From: Taeniopygia guttata
Lineage: Eukaryota; Chordata; Aves; Passeriformes; Estrildidae
Length of the DNA stretch: 64,000 nt
Direction of reading: 5' to 3'
NCBI RefSeq assembly: GCF_048771995.1
Contig: NC_133028.1
Span: 5,453,501-5,517,500, forward strand
Positions 32,991 to 44,974 of this stretch are shown here, piece after piece. Under the pieces are notes generated by a model that saw nothing but the letters and a program-made list of their open reading frames with translations, was not told the origin of the DNA and made no database searches. Both the position numbers and the translations under genes were made by a program. Position 1 is the first letter of the stretch. Each line of letters opens with the position of its first letter.

Positions 32991-35900
32991 CTTTGAGACA
33001 AAATCTCAAGAGATTTTGAAGAGAAAATCTGTGGCAAAACTGTGGATAAATCCCACTTTGCTGAATCCTCACTTCTGCTCTTAACAGCTCCTCGGAGCAC
33101 TGCCTGGCTTTTGCTAACAAAGCATTTGTTTTAGCAGCACACTTTGGGGAAAAAAAAACCCTGTGCCAGTTTCATGTGGCAAGAACATGCAGCATCTTTC
33201 TGAAGGCCAAGATTCATATCAGGTGCGAATGCAGATATTCACCAACCCTGGGCATGCAACAAAAGAAACCTTCTGCATTTAGTTTGTTGATGCCTTCAGT
33301 GAGTATTAACAAGTGGAAAAGTCACGGGGAAGAGAGAGCCTGGTCTCAGGTTACCCCATAAATTGGTTAAGGCTGCAGAGGGGATTACAGTCCCAGAGCC
33401 ACCCTAAGCACGGAGATGTCATTACGGCAAAATCAAAGGTAACCATGGGGCTTGGCAGGGAACTGTCAACAGCCACGGGAAAGAGCCAGCCTGGGAAGGA
33501 GCTCCACGTCAGGATGAAATTCAGTCACCTTTATTTTCATTTCAGGTGAGGGGTCAAGCAGAAAAGCTATCCCCAGCGGCCTTTATTTACAGTTTTCAAG
33601 GGAGCGGCTGATGGAGCATTTAGAAGAAGAAGGATGAACCTGCTCTCCCTCACTCAGGGAGACCAGCCTGATGACAGACAGGGGATGCTGTAATGGCCCA
33701 GGAGCTGGGAAGGAGCCTTTTATGAATGAAATGGCCGTGGTGCTAATGAAGTCGGTCACAAAACTCCCAGTGACTCAAATGGGGACGGGACTTCATCTGT
33801 AATATTTGCAGGGAGCCCAAGGAAATTTTTGTCCCACCAGGACACTCTCTGTAGCACAAGAGCTCACTCCCAGCATTGGTAACAACACAGATCCCCAGAA
33901 ATAGATTTCGAGGCATTTTTTCAACGTTTTTCTTTTACATTTTTATCTCCATCATCCCTAGGCAGCCAACCTGAATCACTAGAAAACCACTATATTATTT
34001 TTTTTTTCCTTCTAGACAGGTTTAAAATTTGCTTATAAAATCCTTGCAAGGTTTTTGTATTCCTCTGGATCTCTTGCTGTTGAATGAATAGAGAAGCTAT
34101 AAATGGTTTTGTGTTGTCAAATCAGAGTAGCTACATCCATGCTGGAAAAAATAGCAGGGACTGTTCTGAGCTCACATCCACACATCCCAGCCAGCAATGC
34201 CAGTAACAGACTGGTCCCATGGAAACTGCCCACTGGAGAAGTTTATAGCCACTGAGCCGTGCCTGGGGATGGGGGAGTACTGTAAATCCCCAAACAAAAT
34301 GCCTGGTTCCTGCTTATAACTGGACAGCAGGGACTGCAGCAGGTCACTGCCTGAGCCCATGGCATGGTCCTGCTCAGAGCAGCAGGGAAATCCATTCACT
34401 GAGTCTGTTCTGGGCATCCAGAGCTCTCCTGTGCTGCTCTCAGGTAAATGGAAGATCACTTGCAAGGGAGTTCCAAGTCCTCACAGCTTCCAGCTGATCA
34501 GCACGGGGAGGAGGGGGTGATGGCACCACACAAACACCCCACAAGGCACAGCTCCAGCTCCTCCATGGACTGTGGGTTCCAGCCAGGCCTCCTGCCATTC
34601 CCAGAAATCCCCACCCAGACAATGAAACAGACAACAAAGGGCGAAATTCCTCCTTTTCCACTCAGGCACTGGAAACCTTCCTTCACCCTCCCTCCTCTTT
34701 AGAGACCTAAACCCAGCCAGCAGCCAGTTTTGCAAGGGTTAACCAGCATGAAATGAATGTGGAGAGACAGTCCAGGACTGTAATCACTTATTATTTTCAG
34801 GTAATATGCTTTATCTCCAACTAATCTCCTCATCTGGAGAAACACTCACTGCAGACAAGAGTCACTGAGGTTATCTCTGATGATGGGGCTCCACGGGCTG
34901 CTGGCTGCCATGGACCGAGGAGAGGCCAAGGAGAGGACTTCAATTATGGCCTGAACTATGCTCTGGTAGCTGAAAGGCCATTGTTTAATCTACTAGAAAT
35001 CATCTATTTTAGCAGATAAAGGGATTACTTGGGTTTTCTTTCCCCCAAGAACAGCATGTTATTCCAACTACTAATGGAACATTCGCTATTTAATTAAAGA
35101 AAAAGCACGGGGAGAAGCAGCACAGGCATCAACATCACTTCTGGGGAAATTCAAATTGATTGTCCCCCTTTGATGCTGCTCAATCACCTCTATCTCACTC
35201 ACCCTTCCTACAACCCAGATTAAATCATCTGGTTCTCTCCATCCTGAACAATTTTTTTTTTTTCCCTAAGGGAGCCCATCCAAAACTTTGGGACTATGTG
35301 ATGTGAATTCACCACTCTGCAGGAATCTCCTGACTTGTAAAGAGTCAGATTACACTCTCCTTGTCAAGAGGAGACTGTGGAAATTTGATTTTGCCTCTTC
35401 CACACACTTGGTGCTGGTTGCTGCCCGTCAGGGCTGTGTCTGCCTGGCCCATTAGAGTGACCTGGGGACACAGTTTGGAACTCAAAGTGACTTCACTGCT
35501 CACGGATGAACTGGAACTGCTGTGTGCAAAAATCTGATCTTTGTCCCTTCCCCCCCACCCCAGTTCCCCTGTCTTTGCCATCTCCTTTTTCAGAGATGTT
35601 TGCTCTTTATTTTTTGTCCCACAGACTAATAAAGGGCAGTAACAAGTCATTCCCAAGTGCTCCTCTGTGCTCAGCAAGTGCAGGTTCCTTTTTTTTATGT
35701 CCTCCACCCCTTCCATCCACAGGCTGTGGGTGCAAAGGATCTGTGGGGGAATATTAAGAGGCAGGTGCAAATGCAGGGCATAAGGGTATGTTTCTCACCT
35801 CTGTTGAGAAAATTGTAAACTAACATCAAAAAATCCAAATGAAAAGCAATGAACTCATTTATTTTAACATCTGAATCTTAATCCTCTTCCCTTTACCAGA

Positions 35901-36429
35901 ATAAAGAACAGGGTACGTTCAAGGAAATTATCCCTCCATGCAGCAATCAGAGCTTCCTCACAGAGATGACTTTTTGCACATCCTCCTGCTGACTGCCCCT
36001 GTCCTGGCACACTCCTAAAATTGGTGATAATTCATTGCAAACATTAGCTGCTTCTTTTCTTCACCTTCCTGACCGTTCATTCAAAGCACACAAAGCAAGG
36101 ACAGGGACCGAGTAGCCTGATTTTTTTCCCTTCCATAATTTTTCTGTGTCTTTTCATGGCTGTTTCAGTTGATCTACGCCCACATGTGCCAGCTACATCC
36201 TCCTTCAGATCTCTGGGAGGGATCTGTGTGGCAGAATGTCTCAGACAAGCAGGTCTGTCCCTCTTGTCCACCCGGCTGCTGCCTGTCCGTGCTGTTCTCA
36301 TCCTTCCTCCCTTTCCTCCTTTCCTGGCCTTTGCCTGGCTCATGCCAATGTTTGATCTGCATCATCCATCACGGGACACAGCAACCTGGCTCTGCACGTC
36401 TGAGGAACTGGCACCACCACTGGAGATGT
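32991..36429. other. Intergenic, no gene seen
   Basis: No recognised gene or repeat. Several stretches (for example 33700-33800 and 34975-35105) are AT-rich, non-repetitive and could be regulatory. Confidence 0.35.
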
Positions 36430-36720
36430 GATCATCTTCAGGTTTTTGATCTTCTGCCTTTGCCCAAAGCCTTTGGTGACTGTAACTCCATCCTTCTCTT
36501 TCTACAGGCAGCTCCAGAAGTTACTGTGAATTATCAAGTCACCCTGTCTGCTACCAGCCATGGTTTTGAACCAGTTGTTCAGCTTGTTCTTGACCAGCAC
36601 TGCTGACCTCACCTCTTCATAATGTTCTTCAGCAGCTTCTTACACATATCATGTAGCCCTAGGACACTCCACACACCTATTGCAACACACCGGGTCAAAT
36701 GACTTTTTGGAATTGTGCAA
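36430..36720 (-). mobile_element. Old LINE reverse-transcriptase remnant, not CR1
   Basis: Read on the minus strand in shifting frames, fragments appear in the order of a non-LTR reverse transcriptase: a KSFDPV-like motif (about 36686-36710), then NKLNNWFKT and GSRQGD (about 36538-36590), then DGVTV and IKNLK (about 36440-36500). WFKT-GxRQGD followed by a 'GVTV...INNLRFADD'-type stretch is typical of vertebrate endonuclease-reverse-transcriptase LINEs other than CR1, whose motif reads GVPQGS. Heavily decayed, with several frame changes and a stop between the segments. Confidence 0.4.
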
Positions 36721-37052
36721 CTGAAGAGATGAAGTGCTCCTTGATATCTCTGAATTTGCCAGGGATCAGCCTCTTGCACTGGTTTTGCTGTACTGTCCCT
36801 CTTGCTTTGTGGAATGATTCCACCTTCTGACTCCTCCAGCAAGGAGCACAGTGAGGAATTTGTTTGGGTGTCAGGAAACACACAGTGTTTGGAAGGTCCC
36901 TTGTGGAAACTCACCTGCTAGGAACCCTTTTCCTTGTTTAAGGGATCTTTCCTCTCCTGGTAACATGAAGGTGCCTGGTTGGGCCAGTGACCCGTGCCAC
37001 AGCCAAATCAATCCATCCTCAGCCCCTCAGAATCCCTCAGTCTCCCGACCTT

Positions 37053-37530
37053 TAATAGAATTACAGAATGGTTTGGGCTGGAAGAAACCTTAAAGATCAT
37101 CCAGTTTCAACACCCCTAGCATGGGCAAGGACATTTTCTACTATACTTGATTGTTCTCAGTCCTGTCCAACCTGGACTTGAACACTTCCAGGGACGAAGA
37201 AGGTTCTCCAGTCAACCTATGCCAGAGCCCCACCACCCTCACAAAGGATTTCTTCCTAATATCCAACCCAAACCTGCCTTCTGTCAGCCTAAAGCCATTC
37301 ACCCTTGTCCTGTCATGACATGCCCTTGTAAAAAGTTCCTCTCCAGCTTTCCTGTAGGCTCCCTTCAGGTATTGAAAGGCTGCAATTAGGTCACCTCAGA
37401 GCCTTCTTTTCTCCAGGCTAAACAATTCCAATTCTCTCAGTCTTCTTTGCACCTCTGCTAGCAAGATCTTCTTGTCAGCCTGCTTCTGAAGCATTATAAT
37501 CTCCCAAACACTGAGTCTCTAAATCTGGGA
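37053..37530 (-). mobile_element. CR1 LINE 3'-end fragment
   Basis: It opens with the reversed tail 'agaattacagaatggtttgg', then 'ggaagaaaccttaaagatca', 'cctggacttgaacacttcca' and 'ttaggtcacctcagagcctt', all antisense CR1. About 480 bp, fairly diverged, no coding capacity. Confidence 0.85.
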
Positions 37531-40500
37531 TGGGTCATCTTTAAAAACTCTGGTAATATTTCCTCCACCTCTTCAGCCTGTCCTTCTCTCAAAGAAGGAA
37601 GATCTCTTCAACATTAATGCAGAAGACCCCAAGGGAAACCCAGATTCTGCTCTTCCTCTCCTTGCTAATTTTGGTCTTCCTAAATGCCAATCAGAGTTTT
37701 CCAGCTCTGTTGACTGTTTGGGTTTTGCACTTGAACTTCTTTTAGCTTATGTTGAGTCTCATGAGAGCCTGCAGGCCCTTGCCATACCTGCCATGGTTAG
37801 TATTGCCTTTGCTGGTTTTTGGCATTTGCCAGTCAGTGACAAATGTCAGTCACTGGGCACCTGAGTGGTTCACTCCTAAGGTCAGGCTTGCCTTGACTGG
37901 CAGCAAAACCACCTTTTTCAAAGAAATCAAGGCAGCTCTTCCTCAGCATCAGTCGTAGGAGCCCATAGAGCTGTGAGCACCAGAGGGCCTGGTCCACAGC
38001 CCTGAACAGAAAGGCTGATTTCTGTAAGGTGACAAAGCTTGAGTTTACCAGATTTGGGGGTTTTTTGAGTGTGATTCCTGCTGATGCCTCTCTGGTGTTT
38101 TGCATCAGTGCTTTAAAACAAGGTTTCTCCATGCGGTGTCACTCCCTTTTCTGCCCACCTGATTTTCAAAGGCACACAGGATTATGCTGGAACATCTTTA
38201 ACTGGCTCGTTAGCAGTGAGATTTTACCCAAACTGATCTCAGACTCTTGTTTCTGCAGGCCAAAGCTTCCATCAGCAGCAATCCTTTTGCTGGACATTTC
38301 CCCTCATCAGACACTGACCACGTTGGAGACACCAGATAGCCAAAAAGAGTGAACAGACTTAAAAATGTTTCTTTACAGTAGCATTTACAGTGTCACTGTG
38401 GTCAGCTGCCTCTGTGTGACCAGCTGAATTGAGCCCCTTCTCTCTGTCCTGCTTCAGTTCTTGCCCCTGATTCCTGCTCTGACTTTGTCCTTTATCCTCA
38501 AGCTCCAGGTCTTACTGAGATATTTATAGACTACAAACCAGTCACCCCCAATATTCCCTTTCTGTAAATAATTAAAGAGAGTTCCTTGAGAAGCTTCAAG
38601 GCACAGCTGCACATTGCGGGGTGGTATCTGCTCACAAGCGTGGTCCCAGTGTTAGTTTAAATCCCACAGGATATTTGTATTGTATTTAACTGGTTAATAA
38701 ACAGCTTCATCCCTGTTATTTTACCCTGTTACTCATGATTTTATAGGTGCCATGACAATTTCATACAGCATCAATATGAAGTTATTATAATTTCTTATTC
38801 GTGTGCCTCATTCACCTCAAAAGCACAAGGAACAGCTGACTGTTCTCAAGAACCACAATAACATTTAAAAAAATTATTAATTTTTGATACAAACTCCATC
38901 AGCTCTTCAATATCATCTTTTTTTTCCTAAATGTATCCTTTTGCTTTTCCATATCAAAAGACACCCTGCCCATTTGCCCCATTCCAAGGCAGTGGTAGAT
39001 CTGTCAGTGAGCTGTTCTCTTCCTTATTTTACACTCCATGCCCTCAGTTTTAGACTCCTTCACAACTGGTAGATGATGATCCTTTATTTTCCCCCTAAAT
39101 TGATGACAGAAACAGAATAATGAACAAATTTCCACCAAATTTCCCTGAGCAGAGACTCAGGGATTCATTTTTCACAGGGAAATCCTGAGATCTTGGTTTA
39201 ACCAGTTGTAACCACTTAATTTGCACCATGGTGATTTTATTCCAGTTTATAAAACCCACCTCCAGGACAGAAGTAATCAAACACTTTCAGAAATCAGTTA
39301 CATCAAGAGTTGCTCCCACTTGCTGGAGAACAACAGCAAATTAATTTGACGAGGTCTATTTTCTATCTACAGACACTCGTTGGCATCAGTTTCATTTCCT
39401 TCTTTTAAGAAGGAAATTAATCATTAATTAAGAGATGCACCCATACATTTCTTGCCTTTAACAGTGAAGGGCTGAAAATCTGAGCATCACTAAATCATTA
39501 GCCCAAAACTTTTAAATAATGAGCCAATATCAGCTTTCTAAGTGCTCTAAAACCCTCCCAGTGTCCCAAAATGAAAAGCCAGCATCAACAGCCCCCACAA
39601 TATGTTAATGGTTCACAGAGTTCTGAAACTCTTGGCTGTGAATTACTGGGATTGGCTGATCACAAAATATTTCATTTATGTGGCTGCTATTTAACATAAT
39701 CCCTAGTTATTAATGGAGCCCAAAATGCTCTTTCATCAGCATCTGAAACTAACACACTATCTGATTTTTTCTGCCCCAGACAAGCATGGAAAAGAAATAC
39801 TAATTTACTACTCCTCCATTTCCTTGTGGCGGTGGTGATGGCAGCCACTGCCTTTATCTGCTAATAGTTTCAATTATTTTTACCTTAGCTGACCATAAAT
39901 GTATGTTTTTCTATTTCTATTACTCATTCCAGAGTGGAGGTGGCTTATTCAGATGAATTAGGAGCAAAAGATTTTGGCCTTTTCCTTACCCTGTAGGAGA
40001 GATCACTACACAATAACGAGCCCAGAGAGCCAAGCTCTATTTCAAATATCCCATTACACACACACACACACACAAAAAACATTTAAAAAGCACAGAGATG
40101 CTTTATTTCAGCCCAGGTCAATTTCTTGCTCTAGGCAGGAGGGAAGAAGCCCCTTGCTTAACATTCCTCCCAGAAAAGACACAACCCAATAGCTCCAAGT
40201 CGACTTTTTTACTGTTGCAAAAATAAAACGAGGAAGTATTAAATTAATGTGATCAGACTGAGGATTTTAAAATACTTTTTATGAATCTTAAGCCTGAGGA
40301 GAGGCTGGAGGAATGCAGGGTGCAAACGTGTTTCCAGACTCCGGGAGCGTGTGCTTGACCCAGCCACAAACAGGTGATTTCCTTCTGCCTCCCCACCAGG
40401 TTCCTTTTCCCCCCAAAACACAAAAGTCAGGCTTCTTTCCCACTTTTGGTAAAATCACTTCTGATACACAGAGTTACTGAAGCCTGGCCACATCCCTCAG

Positions 40501-41457
40501 TCCCTCAAAACTCTGAAATTCCCACTTGCAAGTGTCTCACTCCGGAGGTGTCTATTTAATCCCACTTTTATTGGGAGCACAGCTCCGGGTAGTTTACAGG
40601 GGTTACAAACAATGAGGCTTTTATCAAAACTTGGGCTAATCAGTCGCTAACAAGCTCTCTCTCAGGAAGGGGCTAGGCAGGCCCAGGCTAAAACTAACCT
40701 CAGGGGATAAGGAAAAGGGGGAAAGAAAATGATTGGGAAGAGGGTGTCCTTCTCAAACCGGATTAGTGCCCCCAGTCAGCCACTGAAACATTTGTGAGAG
40801 CACAGCAGCCAGAAAAACCAGTGAGGAGTGGACACAGAGCAGGCACTGCTCATTTCAACCAGGATTTGCTCCCAGCAGCTCCAAGTGCTGCAGCATCTCC
40901 AGCTTGTGATGAGCTATGGTTTATTCCTTGCTTTGTGGCTCCATGACACTCAGCAGCAGAGAATTGCACTGAGAAAATATTAATATAAATAATCCAGAAC
41001 ATAAACCCTCAGTTTTCAGCCTGCAGAGTTTAACAGAGACTGTGAACTCAAAACCAAACCAAGCCTGTTGTTGGTAGCCTGAGCATGGTGGGATCCCCAG
41101 GAAACATCTGAGTCTGAAAAATCAAGAAAAGGTTTGAAAATCTCTGATCTTATCATAAGGAGTGCTGGCAAAATTAGATTGCCAGAACTTCAGTCCAGAG
41201 AGGCAGAAACATACATCATTCTCCTTAGGTAAGGGATAAAAATTACTTTAACCTGTGTATATGTACACAGAACACCCCTCCCAAATTCGCAGCAGTGAAA
41301 CATCTATTGCACACCATCAGATATTCTCTGTTAGCCATTTTCAGGAAAAATCAGGCGTTGAGTGGAAAAAAAGAGATGTTATTGTAGCACATTAATAGGG
41401 AGGAATAGGGAGAAAAATGCTTGGCTCTAAGGAAGGGAAGGATACTAGATCTTTAAT
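37531..41457. other. Intergenic, candidate enhancer-rich
   Basis: No coding exon recognised. The segment at about 39590-39960 is AT-rich, repeat-poor and full of TAAT/ATTA and TTATGTG-like motifs. A (CA)n run lies at about 40057-40073. This interval is immediately 3' of gene 2 and upstream of FOXI3. Confidence 0.35.
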
Positions 41458-41590
41458 TTAATTTGAGCTGCTCTTAGTCAATTCCTTATTGTTCTTGAGG
41501 GTATAGACACTGGAGTACTTCAAGAGAAAAGATAATTTTTCCATCTTGCCTCTGAGGATGAAGAACTCATTCTCAGTTTCACTGATCGCT
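41458..41590 (-). CDS. Gene 2, last coding exon
   Basis: Acceptor CTATCTTTCTCCAG before 41590, phase 2 in, 43 whole codons then TAA at 41460-41458. Reads AISETENEFFILRGKMEKL then SFLLKYSSVYTLKNNKEL. Codon use and length without stops make chance unlikely. Confidence 0.55.
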
Positions 41591-43996
41591 CTGGAGAAAG
41601 ATAGAAAAGAATTTTTACTGAGCAGGTTTTACGTGGACCTCGGAGTCACCACTTTGCTCCTCACCAGCCCTGGGGAAAAAGCGAGACTCAGATTGCAAAT
41701 GCAGCCAAAACAAAACAAACCTGCAGAGATCTGGAGCCATTGAAGGGATCCTGGTTTCTCTATCCTCCTGGTAAAGCCAGTAGAAGCCAATATGGGTTAT
41801 TGTGTTCTGTTCCCCCAACACACAACTGTGCCCAGAGCTCAGCATCCTTGGGAAACAGAGAGAGGCCCAGGTGGGTGCAGGTATCTGTTCCCACTGCTGG
41901 GCTGGGCGCTCAGCTCTGAAGCATTTTCAGGTTTCTGTGTTCAGCTGCACACACACACAGCAGGAAAGTGGAGCCTGTACCTACATGTTCAGAGGAGCAG
42001 GGCCCCAGAGGCACAGCCAGTGTCTTCCTGCAGGGGGAAAAGCGTGTGCTGCGTGCACGACAAGGACAGGCACAGCACCTGAGCCAGCGGTGGGGACAGC
42101 ACCAGGCAAAGATGGGGAGGATCTCGCTCTCCTGCTGCACTTGGGAAGCTTTGAAACACTTTCCAAGGCAGCTGGTTGGAGAGGTTTGCACTTAACCCCA
42201 GCTGGCTGGGGATACAGCTCAGCCCAGCTCGAGGTGCCACAGGCTCCTCTACCTCACTGCCCACTCACAGAGCCAACAAAGCTGCTGAAACCCAGCCCCA
42301 AATCTGCTCCCAGTGATGGACAGCAGCCTCAGACTCCTACCTTGAAACTGATTTCAATGTTGTGTTTCGTCATCTCTTGCCAGATCCCCGATGCGTTTCT
42401 GCAAGGCAAACGTCTCCCAGAGCTCTCTAGAAAAAAAAGCAGAATTTAGAGAGCAGAGAGGCAGAGTGCTGGATCTCTTCATGCTCTCCTCATGCCTTGG
42501 CAGAAGGGAGCAGCAACAGGTCTGTACTGAGAGCTGATGATGTTTCGAGGCAACACTGCATGCTGCTTGCAGGATAAATGCATTAAGAAAATTAAATGTT
42601 TTTACAGCCGTCACAGCATCAAAGCTTTATTCTCTCCACTCTTTAAATTAAGTGTTGGTTTGCATATCCATGCCATCCCAGCTGTGTAATAACCTCTCTA
42701 AAGCTATTTTTGTTTCACATTCCTTACTATTTGGTAAAGCAAGCTGGAGTTTTCTGAGGACATGCATTTTTATTAGAGCTAATTCAGCATTATTTTCCCA
42801 CTCCTTTCCTTTGTTGGAGGCAGAGAAATCAGCAAAGGGAAGCTCGAAGGCAGCACCCCATGCCTGTGAGGGAAACTGCATTCCCAGCCTCGCCATAGCC
42901 GGGCTGTTCCTCTAGATGGCTCTGCCTTTGCCCAAAAACATCAAATCCCTGCAGCAAAACCCTCAATTTCGAGCGATACGGCGAAATTGACTCTTGACTG
43001 ACTGCTCCTCTCCCTCCTGCAACGATCGCGGGGGGTTTTGGCCAAACGGATAAACACGGATTTGTTGTAATTTTAGAGAATAATATTTTCGGCTTAGCTC
43101 TTCAGACTCAGAGGGAAATTACTTTTAAAAAGTCTACCTGTTTCTTGTTTTTTTAAATGTACTTTCTAGCTGTGATTTCCCCGTAAACTGCTTGGTTTGG
43201 ATGCCTGTTGTCCAGCCAGACTTCAAACCGGCATTTTCCAGCGCGACCCTGCTCTAAAAGAGATGAGGAGGTGTTATAATCTTAAAGAGAAGGAAGCTGA
43301 GAAGGGAAAAGGCACCTTATGAAACGTAATGTAAACTTTTCTCCTGTGTTCTGGGTATATAAATACACACGGGAAGCTCTTTTCCCAAGGGATACAAAAT
43401 AAAATCAGCAAAAGCAGCAGTGACGGCAACAAAATAACAACAGAAAAAGAAAAAGAAAAACACACGCACACACACAAAAAAGAAAACAAAACAAAACAAA
43501 AACAACAAAGCCCCCGAACACCTCTCTTTATGATTAAAGGAAAAAAACCCAAATCCTAATTCTTTAACCCAGACATTTTTCAGTTATTTTCTGTCTCAAA
43601 AAACCCCATTTGTTAACTTGTTTTAAAACGAAATACAAAGTTAAAAATCCTTCGGCTATTATATTCCTGCTCAAATCACGCAGGGGACGAAAATTTGAAA
43701 CTGGAGTCAGCTCGGGAAAGCTTCACTGCTTTACACGTGCTTTTATAACTATTTTATGGAAGACATAAAACGCAAAGACTTTTTCCAAACGCTCCTCTCT
43801 GCCCCAAATCCTGTTGTCAGACCCAGACACCCGGCGCTTGCAGACAGCGCTTCGTGTTCACATCAGGAAAGGGCATTTTTTTTTGGTATTTTTACCAGCA
43901 GAAAACTGAATAACAACTCCATTTAAGAACGGGGAATGCAATGTACATCTCATGTACCTGGGATTTAGACAAAGTCTCTAAATCGTCCCGCACCAT
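41458..43996 (-). CDS. Gene 2: unrecognised five-exon gene, head-to-head with FOXI3
   Basis: Five minus-strand segments join with agreeing phases: 43996-43958, 42863-42728, 42426-42341, 41767-41721 and 41590-41458. They total 441 bases, that is 146 codons plus TAA. All junctions are GT-AG. The product starts MVRDDLETLSKSQ if the first exon is right; an alternative start is the ATG at 42896 (MARLGMQFPSQ), which would make 144 residues. The middle is predicted helical (ELALIKMHVLRKLQLALPN), and the C-terminal exon reads ENEFFILRGKMEKLSFLL with a Ser/Asn end. There is no signal peptide, membrane helix or recognised domain; a small, partly coiled-coil protein is likely. The four downstream exons support each other strongly; the first is least sure. 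Confidence 0.55.
41721..41767 (-). CDS. Gene 2, 47-bp exon
   Basis: Acceptor CTGGCTTTACCAG before 41767 and donor CTCTGCAG|GTTTGT after 41721. Phase 0 in, phase 2 out: EDRETRIPSMAPDLC. It supplies exactly the two-base phase shift needed between the flanking exons. Confidence 0.5.
42341..42426 (-). CDS. Gene 2, exon with IWQEMTKHNIEISFK
   Basis: Acceptor TTTTTTTTCTAG before 42426 and strong donor TTCAAG|GTAGGA after 42341. Only one frame is open to the donor: phase 1 in, phase 0 out, 28 whole codons, including CRNASGIWQEMTKHNIEISFK within a slightly longer run. Confidence 0.55.
42728..42863 (-). CDS. Gene 2, helical exon
   Basis: Acceptor TTTCCCTCACAG before 42863 and donor AAATA|GTAAGG after 42728. 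Phase 0 in, phase 1 out, 45 whole codons, ending in the amphipathic ELALIKMHVLRKLQLALPN. The frame stays open upstream to an ATG at 42896-42894, so this could instead be the first coding exon. Confidence 0.5.
43386..43512. repeat. A/C-rich low-complexity tract
   Basis: Runs of CAAAA, GAAAA and CACACA units. It has the same character as the T/G tracts elsewhere in the window but on the opposite strand. It lies in the intron between the first two proposed exons of gene 2. Confidence 0.7.
43958..43996 (-). CDS. Gene 2, candidate first coding exon
   Basis: ATG at 43996-43994 in a fair start context (TCAATGG), 13 codons (MVRDDLETLSKSQ) and a strong donor CCCAG|GTACATG after 43958, phase 0 out, matching the 42863 exon. 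The same frame is open further upstream past an AG at about 44152, so this may be part of a longer internal exon. Confidence 0.35.
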
Positions 43997-44830
43997 TGAC
44001 CGTATTTTTGTTGTTACACGTGTGCTTTGCCCCGGACCAGAAGATTTGCCGGAGCTGGCCCCTGTAGATGCCGGGTGTCGGGATCGTTGTGAACACTGAG
44101 AAATTTTTCTCTGCAAAAGGATGCGCTTTCCGTTCAGGCTGCCCCGGAGCACTAAGGAGAAAATAACTTTTATTCACTAAATCTCGCCCCGCGCCCTCCA
44201 GCCCGTTCCGCCAGCGGTACGAGCGAAGAAGCCGGTGGGGTTTGTTTGTTTGTTTATTTAATTTCGGGCAATTTCTTATCCAAAGTTAATGAACGGCGAT
44301 CTCAGCCCCGGTTGTTGGGAGACGGGTGGCAAAACTACACTTCAAGAACAGAGCTGAAGCGAATTCCTCCCTTGGCGTTGCCGTCGGGGGAACCGCAGCG
44401 ATGCTCATCGCTCATCCCCCTCCGACCTCAGCGCGGGGCCGGAGGGATCGGGGCCGATCGCGTCCGTGGGAAAGCAGGATGGCATCCCAGAGCGCCGGGA
44501 CAGCTCCGGGGAGGGGGCGGCCGCTGCGGGGGCGACCGGGCAGCGCCGGGAGAGACCCGCGGGTCGGGAAGGGGGGACGGGCACAGCACGGGGGGTGGGT
44601 CCGGCTCGGGGATGCTGCCCCCGCGCTGCCGGCAGCCAAATCCCTGGCGCCTCCCGCAGCTCCCCCGCCGGTCCCTCCCCCATCGCCGCTCTCGGGGCCC
44701 GGCCTTGCCCCCCTCCCTCCGCCTCCCGCCCACCACCGAGCCGCGCTACTGGCTGCTCCCTGCGCGCCGCCGCCGCCCGCCCAGCCCCGGCCCCGGCGGC
44801 GGGCGGGGAGTCCGGGCGCACGGCAGCGCC

Positions 44831-44836
44831 TATAAG
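44831..44836 (+). promoter_or_regulatory. FOXI3 TATA box
   Basis: TATAAG within 'gcgcctataagggcgcc', in a CpG island 130 bp upstream of the start codon. Transcription would begin around 44860-44866, giving a 5' leader of about 100 bases. GC boxes (GGGCGG) lie upstream. Confidence 0.6.
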
Positions 44837-44947
44837 GGCGCCGCTCCGCAGCCCCCCGGGAGTTTTTGGTCTAGGGCCACCGGGGCCGCGGGGCGGGGGG
44901 TGTCGCCGGGAGAGCACGGGAGCGGGGGGGAGCGCCGGCCGCCCTGC

Positions 44948-44974
44948 ATGGCCAGGGATTATGAGCGCCGGTGA
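44948..44974 (+). other. Upstream ORF overlapping the FOXI3 start
   Basis: ATG at 44948 in a good context (gcATGG) opens an eight-codon frame (MARDYERR) that ends in TGA at 44972-44974, overlapping the FOXI3 ATG at 44961 in another frame. Such an overlap would be expected to reduce initiation at 44961 and favour leaky scanning, or a start at 45060. Confidence 0.5.

Noticed and set aside
36169-36606. Plus-strand 145-codon frame with an AG acceptor at about 36508
   Set aside because: The opposite strand carries the reverse-transcriptase-like motifs, and the plus frame has no partner exon.
41980-42060. A 47-bp minus-strand AG...GT segment as the missing gene 2 exon
   Set aside because: It contains a stop in the required phase; the segment at 41721-41767 fits instead.
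42354-42426. Alternative frame ELWETFALQKRIGDLARDDE of the gene 2 exon
   Set aside because: It looks helical but meets a stop before the splice donor; only the other frame is open to the donor and in phase with its neighbours.
44466-44960. In-frame extension of FOXI3 upstream of 44961 (total 447 codons in exon 1 frame)
   Set aside because: It lies upstream of and across the TATA box and the probable transcription start, and has no similarity to FOXI N-termini.
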